A DNA stretch of 64,000 bases from Anderseniella sp963698275 (GTDB lineage Bacteria; Pseudomonadota; Alphaproteobacteria; Rhizobiales; Aestuariivirgaceae). The first letter of the stretch is position 1. Every line of letters begins with the position of its first letter. The translations under genes were made by a program, and so were the position numbers. Shown piece by piece: positions 1 to 8,160 of this stretch. The notes under the pieces are model-generated. The model was not told the origin of the DNA, made no database searches, and was given only the letters and a program-made list of their open reading frames with translations. The stretch spans positions 124,001-188,000 of the forward strand of contig CAVOQE010000006.1 in assembly GCA_963698275.1 (NCBI GenBank), in the 5' to 3' direction.

Positions 1-1272
1 CAGCACGCATACATAGATCGCGACAATGAAATTGATCGCGGCGATACCCAGCAGGACTATTGGAATGGCAACCCCTGCCCCGATCAGCGCGGCTACGACC
101 CCGGCTCCTGCAGTCATGAAAAACGCATTGACGATATTGTTGGCGGCAATGGTGCGCGAGCGGTCCTCATCGTCAGATCTTGCCTGCAGAATGGCGTATA
201 ACGGCACGATGAAAATACCACCGCACAGCGCCACGCCGATCAGGTCCAGCATCATGCGCAGATTGGTCCAGTCAGACAGGAAGGTCAGCCCGCCAACCAG
301 TTCCCCGTTTGCCATCGGCTGATAGTTCATCAAGGCGAAGGAGAAATCAGCGATAAAGATGGTAATGCCGAGGGCGCCGAACGGCGCGTGAATTGCCGTG
401 ACCTGGCCTTTCAGCAGCCGATTGCACAACATGGATCCGATGGCGATGCCGACCGTAAACAGCACCAGGAACAGCGTGACAACGGTTTCGTCACCCTTCA
501 GCAGGTCGCTGGCAATCGCCGGGAACAGCGACAGCAAGGTTGCACCCACCAGCCAGAACCAGGAGATGCCCAGTATGGTCAGGCGTGAAAACCTCACCGA
601 TGCCGCCTTCGACACCATGCGCCAGCTTTCGGCAACGACATTCCAGCTGATTTTCAGATCCGGGGCTGCAGCCGGCGCATCCGGTATGAAGCGGCTTGCC
701 GCATAGCCAAGGCCGGCCAGTATCAGAACCAACCCGGAAACAACGGCAATGCCGTAGCCTGTCAAAACCAGCAGACCGCCGGCAATCGTGCCGGCAAGAA
801 TGGCGAGAAACGTGCCGGCCTCAATCAGCGAGTTGGCGCCGATCAGCTGACTTTCCTTCAGGTGCACCGGCAGTATGGAGTATTTCAGCGGGCCAAAGAA
901 TGCCGATTGCGTGCCCATGAGAAACAGCACGCCAAACAGGAACCATACATCGCCGGAGAACAGCGCAGCCGCTCCCAGAACCATGATGATGATTTCAGCC
1001 AGCTTGATCTTCCGGATCAGGCCTGCCTTGTCGAACTTGTCGGCAACCTGGCCGGCGGTGGCGGAAAACAGGAAGAACGGCAGGATGAAAATACCGCCGG
1101 CAGCCGTTGCCATCACCGCCGCATTCAGGCCGGCTTCGGCGGCAATGCGGTAAACCAGCAGGATAGCCAGCGCGTTCTTGTACACATTGTCGTTCAGGGC
1201 ACCCAGCGCCTGGGTCACAAACAATGGCAGAAAGCGTTTCGACCTCAGCAAGGCAAATTGGGAATTATCCAT
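1..1272 (-). CDS. MFS transporter, LplT/Aas-like, 3' end outside window
   Basis: An open frame of 424 codons runs from an ATG at 1272 off the left edge. The N-terminus (residues 3-35, including FLPLFVTQALGALNDN) and the following hydrophobic helices match the major facilitator branch of lysophospholipid transporters (LplT). In many Alphaproteobacteria this domain is fused to an acyltransferase and an acyl-ACP synthetase (Aas), which would lie beyond the window, so the full protein could be much longer. It would flip lysophospholipids across the inner membrane for re-acylation. The start overlaps the upstream hydrolase stop by 8 bp, so the two are probably translationally coupled. MFS family is secure; the fusion is inference. 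Confidence 0.75.
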   Translation of the reverse strand, partial: MDNSQFALLRSKRFLPLFVTQALGALNDNVYKNALAILLVYRIAAEAGLNAAVMATAAGGIFILPFFLFSATAGQVADKFDKAGLIRKIKLAEIIIMVLGAAALFSGDVWFLFGVLFLMGTQSAFFGPLKYSILPVHLKESQLIGANSLIEAGTFLAILAGTIAGGLLVLTGYGIAVVSGLVLILAGLGYAASRFIPDAPAAAPDLKISWNVVAESWRMVSKAASVRFSRLTILGISWFWLVGATLLSLFPAIASDLLKGDETVVTLFLVLFTVGIAIGSMLCNRLLKGQVTAIHAPFGALGITIFIADFSFALMNYQPMANGELVGGLTFLSDWTNLRMMLDLIGVALCGGIFIVPLYAILQARSDDEDRSRTIAANNIVNAFFMTAGAGVVAALIGAGVAIPIVLLGIAAINFIVAIYVCVL

Positions 1273-2257
1273 TATGGTGTGTCCTTACGTTTTCGAAACG
1301 GCCTGACTTGAGAAAATTCTGAACCGGCAGCTCAATTTCCGGCGACCTTGCGACAAATCCATGAAGACCGGGTAAAACCATGAAATCCTTAGCGCCTTCA
1401 AGGCGGGTTTCATTAACCGCCACCGTGCCATCGTCGTCTCCTGGTACAAACGGGTTATACCCTTGAGAATTTCCCAGGCCGCCGGCAATGATGCCAAAAG
1501 GGATGTTTGGAACGGGAAGGCTCGCGACTTTTGCAGGGGTCAATTGCTGGCCGGCAGACCCGTAGACCAGTTTATAGGGCCATGCGGGTTGCAGCGCCTG
1601 TGCTATGAGCGAACCCTGGCTTGGCGGCGCAATCATGACCAGCCGCCCAGGCGTGATGCGTGATTTCCACCCGCCGCCCCGGGCCAGCAAGCGACGCACA
1701 ATAATGCCGCCCATGGAATGGGTTACGAACGAAACTTCATCCACACCCTGCAAGCGCTGCAGCAGCCTTTCCAGTTGTGCCGCGTGATCCTCGATCAATC
1801 CTCGTGTGCTGGGATAGCTGATGGCATGAGCCTCAAGCCCGGCCTTGCGCAATTTGTCCGGCAAGTCCCCAAAAGTTGCGGGCCCGCGCCCGATGCCATG
1901 CACAAGCAGCACGAGATGCCGGTTTTGGGGTGCTGCAACCTTGCGCTTCATCAGTTCACCCAGGCAGTCCGCATAGCTGCCCCAGGCGTGGCGGACGTTT
2001 TTCTCATCCAGCAGCCGGTGGTGCCCGGACCAGACATGGCGCTGAATACGCCAGCCGCCGCGCAGGTTTTCGTCTGCCCACAATTGCGTCCCCCCGAGCG
2101 TCGGCAAAGCCACGTTCAGGTTTTCAGCGCGAAGCGGCGCAGACAGCAGCCCGATAATGAACAGGCTTGCGACCACAAGGGCGCACAAAACCCCGCCATG
2201 CAGGAGTCCCGAAAGGGATCCTATGTCATTGAGTTGATTGGGTCGGCGGATCAGCAT
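1265..2257 (-). CDS. alpha/beta hydrolase (lipase/PGAP1-like), membrane-anchored or secreted
   Basis: This 330-residue protein has a hydrophobic segment at about residues 20-42 (signal peptide or anchor), then an alpha/beta-hydrolase core. The oxyanion-hole HG lies at 120-121 in LVLLVHGIGRG. The nucleophile Ser181 is in THSMGG. Asp around 275 (GDDDG) and His around 299 (PGLHGF) complete a plausible triad. Related proteins act as lipases or acyl esterases. It sits directly upstream of and overlaps a lysophospholipid-transporter-like gene, so a role in lipid turnover is a reasonable inference. The three palindromes upstream suggest control by the divergent TetR regulator. The substrate is unknown. 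Confidence 0.75.
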   Translation of the reverse strand: MLIRRPNQLNDIGSLSGLLHGGVLCALVVASLFIIGLLSAPLRAENLNVALPTLGGTQLWADENLRGGWRIQRHVWSGHHRLLDEKNVRHAWGSYADCLGELMKRKVAAPQNRHLVLLVHGIGRGPATFGDLPDKLRKAGLEAHAISYPSTRGLIEDHAAQLERLLQRLQGVDEVSFVTHSMGGIIVRRLLARGGGWKSRITPGRLVMIAPPSQGSLIAQALQPAWPYKLVYGSAGQQLTPAKVASLPVPNIPFGIIAGGLGNSQGYNPFVPGDDDGTVAVNETRLEGAKDFMVLPGLHGFVARSPEIELPVQNFLKSGRFENVRTHHNG

Positions 2258-2316
2258 TGTATCGGTTTCCTTCCAAACAGCATTGATCAGGCTTGCAACA
2301 GTCTGAAAATCAATTT

Positions 2317-2387
2317 ATGAACATTGTTCATGAGTGTGTTATAAGCCACCTACGAACGCTGTTCAAGAATAATTTGAACGCCGTTCA
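2317..2387. promoter_or_regulatory. Three GAAC-N3-GTTC palindromes in the hydrolase/tetR intergenic region
   Basis: Three inverted repeats of the same class lie between the divergent hydrolase and tetR genes. They are ATGAACATTGTTCAT at 2317-2331, GAACGCTGTTC at 2354-2364 and TGAACGCCGTTCA at 2375-2387. All share GAAC-N3-GTTC, with centres 35 and 22 bp apart. Their position just before the tetR start and their symmetry suit a dimeric TetR-family repressor controlling itself and the hydrolase/MFS genes. Binding is inferred. Confidence 0.6.
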
Positions 2388-2401
2388 CAAATGAGGTAAA
2401 A

Positions 2402-3019
2402 ATGGTTACCGGTACCAAAACCACTGAACGCCGACACAAATTGCGCCTTGAGTTGATCGATGCCGGCGAAACAATACTGGCCACACGGGGGCTGAACGCG
2501 CTGACGGCGCGCGCAGTGGCATCAGCGGTCGGCTGCTCTGTCGGCGCCATCTACAATGTGTTTGATGACATTGACGGCCTGATTATCGCGGTCAACTCCA
2601 GAACCCTTGCCAAGCTCGACCAGAAGATCAGCCGCTTTGTGCCCGGTGGCGCATGCGGGCAGGAACCGGAAGACTGCCTGACCGGCCTGGCTGTCGCTTA
2701 TTGCCAGTTTGCCATTGAACATACCAGTGCCTGGTCCGCCCTGTTCGAACACGGCGAACGCATCAGCCGCCAGATTCCCGACTGGCACATGGACGAGCAT
2801 GTGCACCTGGTCGGCCACATCGTGAAGTCCCTGCGGCAGTTGCAGCCCACCATCTCTGACGACGAAAACTGGCAACTTGCCGGGTTGTTGTTTTCCGCTG
2901 TGCACGGTGTGGTGTCGCTTGGCCTGCAGGGGTTTTTCTTCGCCGTGCCGCAACGCAAACTGGAAGCCCAGGTCGCCCTGCTGGTGCGGGCAACGCTGGC
3001 CGGATTGAAGCCGAACTAA
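2402..3019 (+). CDS. TetR/AcrR family transcriptional regulator
   Basis: The 205-residue product has a TetR-type helix-turn-helix at about residues 12-58 (LTARAVASAVGCSVGAIYNV and following). It then has an all-helical ligand domain with a WHG-like region, a layout usual for TetR regulators. The length is standard. It is divergent from the hydrolase/MFS pair, and three GAAC-N3-GTTC palindromes lie just upstream, so autoregulation and control of that lipid-related pair are likely. The inducer cannot be told from the sequence; given the neighbours, a fatty acid, acyl-CoA or lysolipid is a guess. Its stop overlaps the end of the convergent EamA gene by 4 bp. Confidence 0.85.
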   Translation: MVTGTKTTERRHKLRLELIDAGETILATRGLNALTARAVASAVGCSVGAIYNVFDDIDGLIIAVNSRTLAKLDQKISRFVPGGACGQEPEDCLTGLAVAYCQFAIEHTSAWSALFEHGERISRQIPDWHMDEHVHLVGHIVKSLRQLQPTISDDENWQLAGLLFSAVHGVVSLGLQGFFFAVPQRKLEAQVALLVRATLAGLKPN

Positions 3020-3909
3020 GCGGTCTTTTCCGTATTGCCATAAATGTCGATGAGCACGGCGGCGACGATGATCATCCCGCCGATCACCGACAGGGTTGTC
3101 ATCGAGGTTCCGATCAATGCCCAGGCGCTGATTGTTGCAACGACGATCTCGGTCATGGTCAGCAATGCAGCCCTGGTTGCAGGTACCAGCCGCGCACCCC
3201 ATAACTGGCCGATCATCGATGGCCACAAGGCAACAACACCAAACGCCACCACAGCCAGTGCCAGCACAGGCGTAAGCGCGCCTTCTGAAAACTCTACGCT
3301 GCCGATCAGCACGGCTGCCAGCGCTGAAAACACGGCGCCGAAGAAGATTGCCGATGCGACATTCCAGTGCGGATCGACCTCAGCACGGCCGCGCACCAAA
3401 GACAGCGTCGACCCCCAGAAGAATCCCGCCACCAGGCCCGCCCAGTCACCGGCATTGCGCGGCACCGGCAACCCGCCATCGCCGCCCAGCAACAGCCACA
3501 AGCCGGCAAAGGCCAGCAGAATGGCAAACGCCCGCCATGGATTGAGCCGGATGCCAAACACCACCCGGTCAATCAGGGTGGCCCAGATCGGCAGCATGTA
3601 AAACAGGAAGATTGCCCTGATGACGTCGGTGGAAACCACTGCATAGAAGTAGCAGACCTCGGAAATACCAATCCCGGTGCCGACAAGCACTACCCAGCGG
3701 GCATGGTCCGCGCGCCATTTGCCCCATTTTGATGCCGCAAGCAAGGCAATCGGCAATCCGGCGCCCAGAACCAGGGCAGCCGACCAGAACGCACCGAAAC
3801 CGGCATCAGACAGGTAGCGCAGCGGAATCCAGAACAGCCCCCACAGACCGGCACCAACCGCGATGGCCAACGCACCGCGAAGTTGCGGGGAGAAAAATGA
3901 ATGTGTCAT
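3016..3909 (-). CDS. DMT-superfamily EamA transporter
   Basis: A 297-residue polytopic membrane protein with about ten hydrophobic segments arranged as two EamA repeats. Glycine-rich helices such as LRGALAIAVGAGLWGLFW at the N-terminus and a SxxxY/EP-type second repeat are typical of drug/metabolite transporters. Members usually export amino acids or small metabolites across the inner membrane. It is convergent with tetR and separated by about 55 bp from the next minus-strand gene upstream, so it may stand alone. No substrate can be assigned. Confidence 0.8.
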   Translation of the reverse strand: MTHSFFSPQLRGALAIAVGAGLWGLFWIPLRYLSDAGFGAFWSAALVLGAGLPIALLAASKWGKWRADHARWVVLVGTGIGISEVCYFYAVVSTDVIRAIFLFYMLPIWATLIDRVVFGIRLNPWRAFAILLAFAGLWLLLGGDGGLPVPRNAGDWAGLVAGFFWGSTLSLVRGRAEVDPHWNVASAIFFGAVFSALAAVLIGSVEFSEGALTPVLALAVVAFGVVALWPSMIGQLWGARLVPATRAALLTMTEIVVATISAWALIGTSMTTLSVIGGMIIVAAVLIDIYGNTEKTA

Positions 3910-3964
3910 CGCCGATATCTATCTTTGCCGGTCACCGCAGGCAAGCGAACAATAAAATTTGCAT

Positions 3965-4780
3965 CTACCTGATCTTGCCAAAGTGGCCATGACGGCCCTT
4001 GCCAGCGCTGAAATGCCCAGCCCCCTGCAAACCACCGGCAGCCAGTTCCGGGCGCCCATTGTGCCATTCGCGAACCAGTGCATCACGCACACCGAGGCCA
4101 TGCTGGGCAATTACCGAGCGCCGGTCGGCACGCACGCAACTCTGCGGGAACCGCGCAATGTCATGAGCCAGTTGTTCGGCCTTGTCCCGGGCGCAGCCAT
4201 CGTCCACCACATACTCGCACAGCCCTATACGTTCACATTCCTGCGCTGTCACCTGTCGGCCCGTCAGCACGATGTCCATGGCGCGCCCCTCGCCTACCAG
4301 GCGCGGCAGGCGCACCGTTCCACCGTCAATGAGCGGTATGCCCCAGCGCCGGCAGTAGACCCCCATATACGCAGACTGCTCCATCACCCGCATGTCGGCC
4401 CACATTGCCAGTTCCATGCCGCCGGCAACGGCAGGACCGGCAATCGCGGCGATCACCGGCTTGTCGAGTTCGAGACGCGACGGCCCCATGGGGCCACGCG
4501 GATCAGCCTCAGGCGTGTCGGCAAAATCCAGTTCGACCAGCGGGTCATCGCTTTCCAGGGCGGCCGCGAATTTCAAATCCCAGCCGGCGCAAAACGCCCC
4601 GCCCTCACCCCAGAACACGGCAACCGAAGCTGCATCATCCCGATCAAATTCAAGGAAGGCGTCCTGAAGAGCATCTGCGCTTTCGGGATCCATGGCATTG
4701 CGTGCCTGTGGCCTCGAATGAATGATCGTCCAGACCGCATCGGACTTTTCAATACGAACCGACATGAGATCACCTTTCAT
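3965..4780 (-). CDS. Enoyl-CoA hydratase/isomerase (crotonase) family protein
   Basis: The 271-residue protein shows the crotonase fold: an N-terminal HSRPQARNAMDPESADAL region and an oxyanion-hole segment around GGAFCAGWDLK. A central helix-forming KPVIAAIAGPAVAGGMELA follows, then LPRLVGEGRAMDIVLTGR. Crotonases hydrate, isomerise or cleave acyl-CoA thioesters. It is the last gene of the aguA-aguB-GFA-crotonase run and overlaps the GFA gene start by 4 bp, so it is co-transcribed with agmatine breakdown. A direct role in putrescine use is unproven. The exact reaction cannot be read from the sequence. Confidence 0.8.
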   Translation of the reverse strand: MKGDLMSVRIEKSDAVWTIIHSRPQARNAMDPESADALQDAFLEFDRDDAASVAVFWGEGGAFCAGWDLKFAAALESDDPLVELDFADTPEADPRGPMGPSRLELDKPVIAAIAGPAVAGGMELAMWADMRVMEQSAYMGVYCRRWGIPLIDGGTVRLPRLVGEGRAMDIVLTGRQVTAQECERIGLCEYVVDDGCARDKAEQLAHDIARFPQSCVRADRRSVIAQHGLGVRDALVREWHNGRPELAAGGLQGAGHFSAGKGRHGHFGKIR

Positions 4781-5229
4781 TGTACTAAGGAGTTGCGAAC
4801 GCCCTTGCGCACTGGTGCCTTGCCGGCACTGGTCGACCCCCCATAGCGGGGCAGTTGATCGTGCACTTCAAACCACGGCAATTGCTCGTCACTGTATACA
4901 TGGTAAGCCGGTTCGACGATGACGTCCGGTTCAAGCGATGCTGCATACAGATCGATAAAACCGGGATGTACAGGTCCCTCATAGGATAGCGGTGACCCGC
5001 AAGTGCCGCAAAATCCGCGCCTGACACCAGGTGATGAGATGAAATATTTCGGCTCACCCTGTGTAAAACGCATTTTGTCCGTCGGCACGGTGATCCAGGT
5101 GGTGACCGGAGAAGACGCCGCCCGCCTGCAACTCTCGCAGTGGCAATGAAATGCCTGGCCTACTTCCTGGTCGAATTCAAAGCGCACCGCGCGGCACAGG
5201 CAGTGTCCTTTGGCCTGTCCGGTCATCAA
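4777..5229 (-). CDS. GFA (glutathione-dependent formaldehyde-activating enzyme)/CENP-V family protein
   Basis: A 150-residue protein with the zinc-binding cysteine pattern of the GFA domain: CLCRAV near the N-terminus, HCHCESCRR around residues 28-37, and CGTCGSPL around 74-80. The family includes formaldehyde-glutathione condensing proteins, but most members have no known reaction. It overlaps both neighbours by 4 bp (aguB before, crotonase after), giving strong evidence of one operon. A second, different GFA gene lies at 45.2 kb beside one-carbon genes. Confidence 0.8.
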   Translation of the reverse strand: MMTGQAKGHCLCRAVRFEFDQEVGQAFHCHCESCRRAASSPVTTWITVPTDKMRFTQGEPKYFISSPGVRRGFCGTCGSPLSYEGPVHPGFIDLYAASLEPDVIVEPAYHVYSDEQLPWFEVHDQLPRYGGSTSAGKAPVRKGVRNSLVQ

Positions 5230-6116
5230 TCGACACCAAACACGGAAGCGCGGCCATCCAGCGAAATGACCGGATCATACAGTTCCGGACGGCGATCCCG
5301 GAAAATCCCCCAATAAGCGCGCTTCTCGGCCAGGTCATCCAGATCAAATGTGTGGGTCAACACCGTCTCGTCGGTGCGGTTGGCTTCAGCGACTTTCTCA
5401 CCGGTAAAATCGGCAATGAACGACGAGCCGTAAAACGTCATTTCGGTGCCATTGCGACCGGGCTCGGTGCCGATCCGGTTGGATGCCACCAGCGGCATCA
5501 GATTGGCGCCGGCATGGCCCTGCTGTACCCGTTGCCAGTGCGCTGCGGAGTCCCATGAAGGATCCAGCAACTCAGATCCGATCGCGGTCGGGAAAAACAG
5601 CATCTCTGCCCCCATCACCGCCATGGATCGCGCTGTTTCAGGAAACCACTGATCCCAGCATATGCCGACACCGATCCGACCGAACAGTGTTTCCCAGACC
5701 TTGAAGCCGGTATCGCCTGGAGAGAAATAGTACTTTTCCTGATAGCCTGAACCGTGCGGAATATGGGACTTGCGGTAAATGCCCAGGTCGGTTCCGTCCG
5801 CATCGATGATGGCTATGGAATTGAACCGTGCATTGCCGGCCTCTTCATAGAAGGACACCGGCAGCACAACGCCGAGTTCCCTGGCGAGGCCCTTGAAATG
5901 CTCAATTGTGGGGTGCGCCTTGGCCGGCAACGCGCGGGCGTAGAATTCCGGCAACTCGTCCTGGCAGAAATAGTATCCTTCAAACAGTTCCTGCAACAGG
6001 ACGACATTGGCCCCTTTGCTGGCAGCATCGCGAACCAGCTTCTCGCCGCGCTCGACATTTTCCGATGTAACGTCGGAGCAAGCCATCTGTGTGGCCGCGA
6101 TTGTTACATTACGCAT
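5226..6116 (-). CDS. aguB: N-carbamoylputrescine amidase
   Basis: This 296-residue nitrilase-superfamily enzyme has the Glu-Lys-Cys triad at E43 (LLQELFEGYYF), K116 (YRKSHIPHG) and C153 (GICWDQWFPE). Length and the motif set match N-carbamoylputrescine amidase, which hydrolyses N-carbamoylputrescine to putrescine, ammonia and CO2 in the cytoplasm. The gene directly upstream encodes agmatine deiminase, which makes the substrate. Together they form the two-step agmatine route to putrescine. The gap to aguA is only 6 bp. The assignment rests on both motif and context. Confidence 0.93.
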   Translation of the reverse strand: MRNVTIAATQMACSDVTSENVERGEKLVRDAASKGANVVLLQELFEGYYFCQDELPEFYARALPAKAHPTIEHFKGLARELGVVLPVSFYEEAGNARFNSIAIIDADGTDLGIYRKSHIPHGSGYQEKYYFSPGDTGFKVWETLFGRIGVGICWDQWFPETARSMAVMGAEMLFFPTAIGSELLDPSWDSAAHWQRVQQGHAGANLMPLVASNRIGTEPGRNGTEMTFYGSSFIADFTGEKVAEANRTDETVLTHTFDLDDLAEKRAYWGIFRDRRPELYDPVISLDGRASVFGVD

Positions 6117-6122
6117 ATGACA

Positions 6123-7154
6123 TTATCCTCCATTGGCCGCACACAGCGGTTCCTGCTGGGTGATGCAATGTACGCCGCCCCCGCCCTTGAAAATATCCAC
6201 CGCAGGCACAGACACAACCTCGCGGTCATTGAACAGCCGCCGGAAAACGCCGGCCACCGCTTCATCCTGCGGATCGTCGAATTCACACAGAACGACACCG
6301 CCGTTCACAAAGGAAAAATTCACATAGGAACAGGACAAGGGCTCACCATGATCATAGCGCTCCTTTGGCGCCTCAAGCACAATCACTTCCAGGGGGCGGC
6401 CACGCGCATCGGTTTCAGCCCGCATGATGGCCTCGATCTCCCTGGCGGTTTCATGATCAGGATGGTCCGGGTCCGGCTGGCCGTGCACGACCACCACGCC
6501 AGGTTTGACGAAGCAGGCCAGCGTATCAACGTGGCCGTCGGTTCCGGATTCTGTCGTGTCAGCCTCAAGGCCGCGCGGCACCCAGATTGCCTTGCTGGTG
6601 CCGAGCTTGGCGTGCATTTCAGCTTCGACTTCCTGGCGTGTCCAGTTCGGGTTGCGGTTGCGGTTCAACTGGACAGTTTCGGTGAGCAGCAAGGTGCCTT
6701 CACCATCAACATGGATGCCACCACCTTCATTCACCAGCACTGACCGGAGTCTCTCGGCGCCGGCCTGTTCGGCAACGAATCTGGCAACAAGCGCATCTGC
6801 CGAGCCTTCAGGAAAAGTGCGGCCGCCCCAGCCGTTGAAGGTCCAGTCAACAGCGCCAAGTGCACCTTGCTCATTGACCACGAATGTCGGACCACAGTCC
6901 CGCATCCAGCTGTCGCCGAGGTCGCGTTCAACAATTGTCACGCCGGCATCGAGATACTTTCGCGCCACCGCCTCTTGACCAGGATTGCAGACCATGGTGA
7001 CCGGTTCGAACCGGGCGATTGTGTTGGCAGCACCTGCCCATGCCTTGTAGGCCGCCTCGTCAGAGCCCACCAATTCCAGCACATACGGATTGCAGGGCCA
7101 GCCCATCCAGGTTCGTTTGTGCGGTGCCCATTCGGGCGGCATCATCCAGGTCAT
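6123..7154 (-). CDS. aguA: Agmatine deiminase
   Basis: A 343-residue peptidyl-arginine-deiminase-like protein. Characteristic stretches are MPPEWAPHKRTWMGWP at the N-terminus, RDCGPTFVV, GGGIHVDGEGTLLLTE, the GTDGHVDTLACF segment and the catalytic Cys330 in GGGGVHC. It converts agmatine to N-carbamoylputrescine and ammonia. It heads the minus-strand run aguA-aguB-GFA-crotonase. An IclR regulator lies about 70 bp upstream on the same strand and could be co-expressed. Confidence 0.93.
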   Translation of the reverse strand: MTWMMPPEWAPHKRTWMGWPCNPYVLELVGSDEAAYKAWAGAANTIARFEPVTMVCNPGQEAVARKYLDAGVTIVERDLGDSWMRDCGPTFVVNEQGALGAVDWTFNGWGGRTFPEGSADALVARFVAEQAGAERLRSVLVNEGGGIHVDGEGTLLLTETVQLNRNRNPNWTRQEVEAEMHAKLGTSKAIWVPRGLEADTTESGTDGHVDTLACFVKPGVVVVHGQPDPDHPDHETAREIEAIMRAETDARGRPLEVIVLEAPKERYDHGEPLSCSYVNFSFVNGGVVLCEFDDPQDEAVAGVFRRLFNDREVVSVPAVDIFKGGGGVHCITQQEPLCAANGG

Positions 7155-7221
7155 GAACGCGCTCCTTGCCTGCTCGCATTAAACTTAGAGGCAGCGCTTA
7201 CACTGCCACCTAACCGGAAGC

Positions 7222-8025
7222 TCAATCAAACAGAACATTCAACAATTTTGAAACCCCTTCCTTCAACACCGGCAAGTGTTGTTCGGCGGTTTCACGGCTC
7301 ACGCGCACTGTCGGGGCATGATAGGCCAGTGCACCGAAATACCGGTCACCCTGCAGGTAAATCGGCACGGCAACAGCAATCATTCCATCCATGAACTCTT
7401 CATTGTCCACCGAATGACCCTGCCTGGCCACCTTGTCCAGTTCGGCCAACAGGCCACTGACACTGGTGTGGGTATTGCCGGTATGAGGTTCGAGTTTGAG
7501 CATTTCCACAAACTGGGTCCGGCGTTGCGGCGGCAGGCTGGCCAGGTAGGTCTTGCCGCTGGCGGTGCAGTGAAACGGCACATTGGTACCCACCGGCAAC
7601 TGGATGCGGAACGGCCATTCCGTTTCGACCCTGTCGAGATAGCGCATGCCGGCGTCTTCCGGCACCACCAGATTGACAGTCTCATTGACCTTGCGCGCCA
7701 CGTCCTGCAGGGCCTGGTGGCGGGCAATTGACGTGTCACTGGTGGACAAAAGCCCGGCAGCCATGCGTCTTAACCTGCGTGCAGGCCGCAAGCGACGCGG
7801 ATCAGAGTCGCGCGTCAGGTATCCTTCGGCCAGCAAGGTCTGACAAAGCCGGTGGATGGACGGTTTCGGCAAGCCCAGTTGCCGATTGATCTCGCTTGGT
7901 GTCATTGGCTTGCCGGCATCAGCGACAATCTCGGCAATCATCAACAGACGCAGATTTGTCGGCACCCTGTCAGTGTCGTCCGCCGTCTTTGAAGCTGCTT
8001 CAACAATCATGTGGTCTTCTCCCAT
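7222..8025 (-). CDS. IclR family transcriptional regulator
   Basis: 267 residues with an N-terminal winged helix-turn-helix (about residues 25-85, including MTPSEINRQLGLPKPSIHRL) and a C-terminal IclR effector domain (about 95-265, with LPVGTNVPFHCTASGKTYLA). IclR proteins usually respond to small organic acids and control adjacent catabolic genes. It lies between aguA and a divergent GMC oxidoreductase gene, so either the agmatine genes or the oxidoreductase/TRAP genes could be its targets. An alternative start six codons in (MIVEAAS) is possible. Confidence 0.88.
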   Translation of the reverse strand: MGEDHMIVEAASKTADDTDRVPTNLRLLMIAEIVADAGKPMTPSEINRQLGLPKPSIHRLCQTLLAEGYLTRDSDPRRLRPARRLRRMAAGLLSTSDTSIARHQALQDVARKVNETVNLVVPEDAGMRYLDRVETEWPFRIQLPVGTNVPFHCTASGKTYLASLPPQRRTQFVEMLKLEPHTGNTHTSVSGLLAELDKVARQGHSVDNEEFMDGMIAVAVPIYLQGDRYFGALAYHAPTVRVSRETAEQHLPVLKEGVSKLLNVLFD

Positions 8026-8148
8026 GTTCGCTATGCCCGGTTGTTCCGGAGAATTTTGATTAACTAATCGTAATTTTTGCTTGCGATGAGGTCACATTAA
8101 TGATCTTATCTCAAAAAACAATAATAAAAGTCTCATTTTTTGAATTTT

Positions 8149-8154
8149 GGGGAG
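8149..8154 (+). promoter_or_regulatory. Strong ribosome binding site that selects a TTG start
   Basis: GGGGAG lies 6 nt upstream of a TTG at 8161, whereas the more upstream TTG at 8140 in the same frame has no such site and is seven codons longer than the FAD-binding motif needs. The rest of the IclR/GMC intergenic gap (8026-8148) is AT-rich and probably holds both divergent promoters; no clear operator was identified. Confidence 0.65.
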
Positions 8155-8160
8155 TCGGCG

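Noticed and set aside
3959..4846. A 295-codon frame opposite the crotonase gene
   Set aside because: The crotonase and GFA frames on the other strand have family motifs and coupled overlaps; this one has none.
5754..6743. A 329-codon open frame opposite aguB and aguA
   Set aside because: Antisense to well-supported enzymes, no recognisable motif, no ribosome site.
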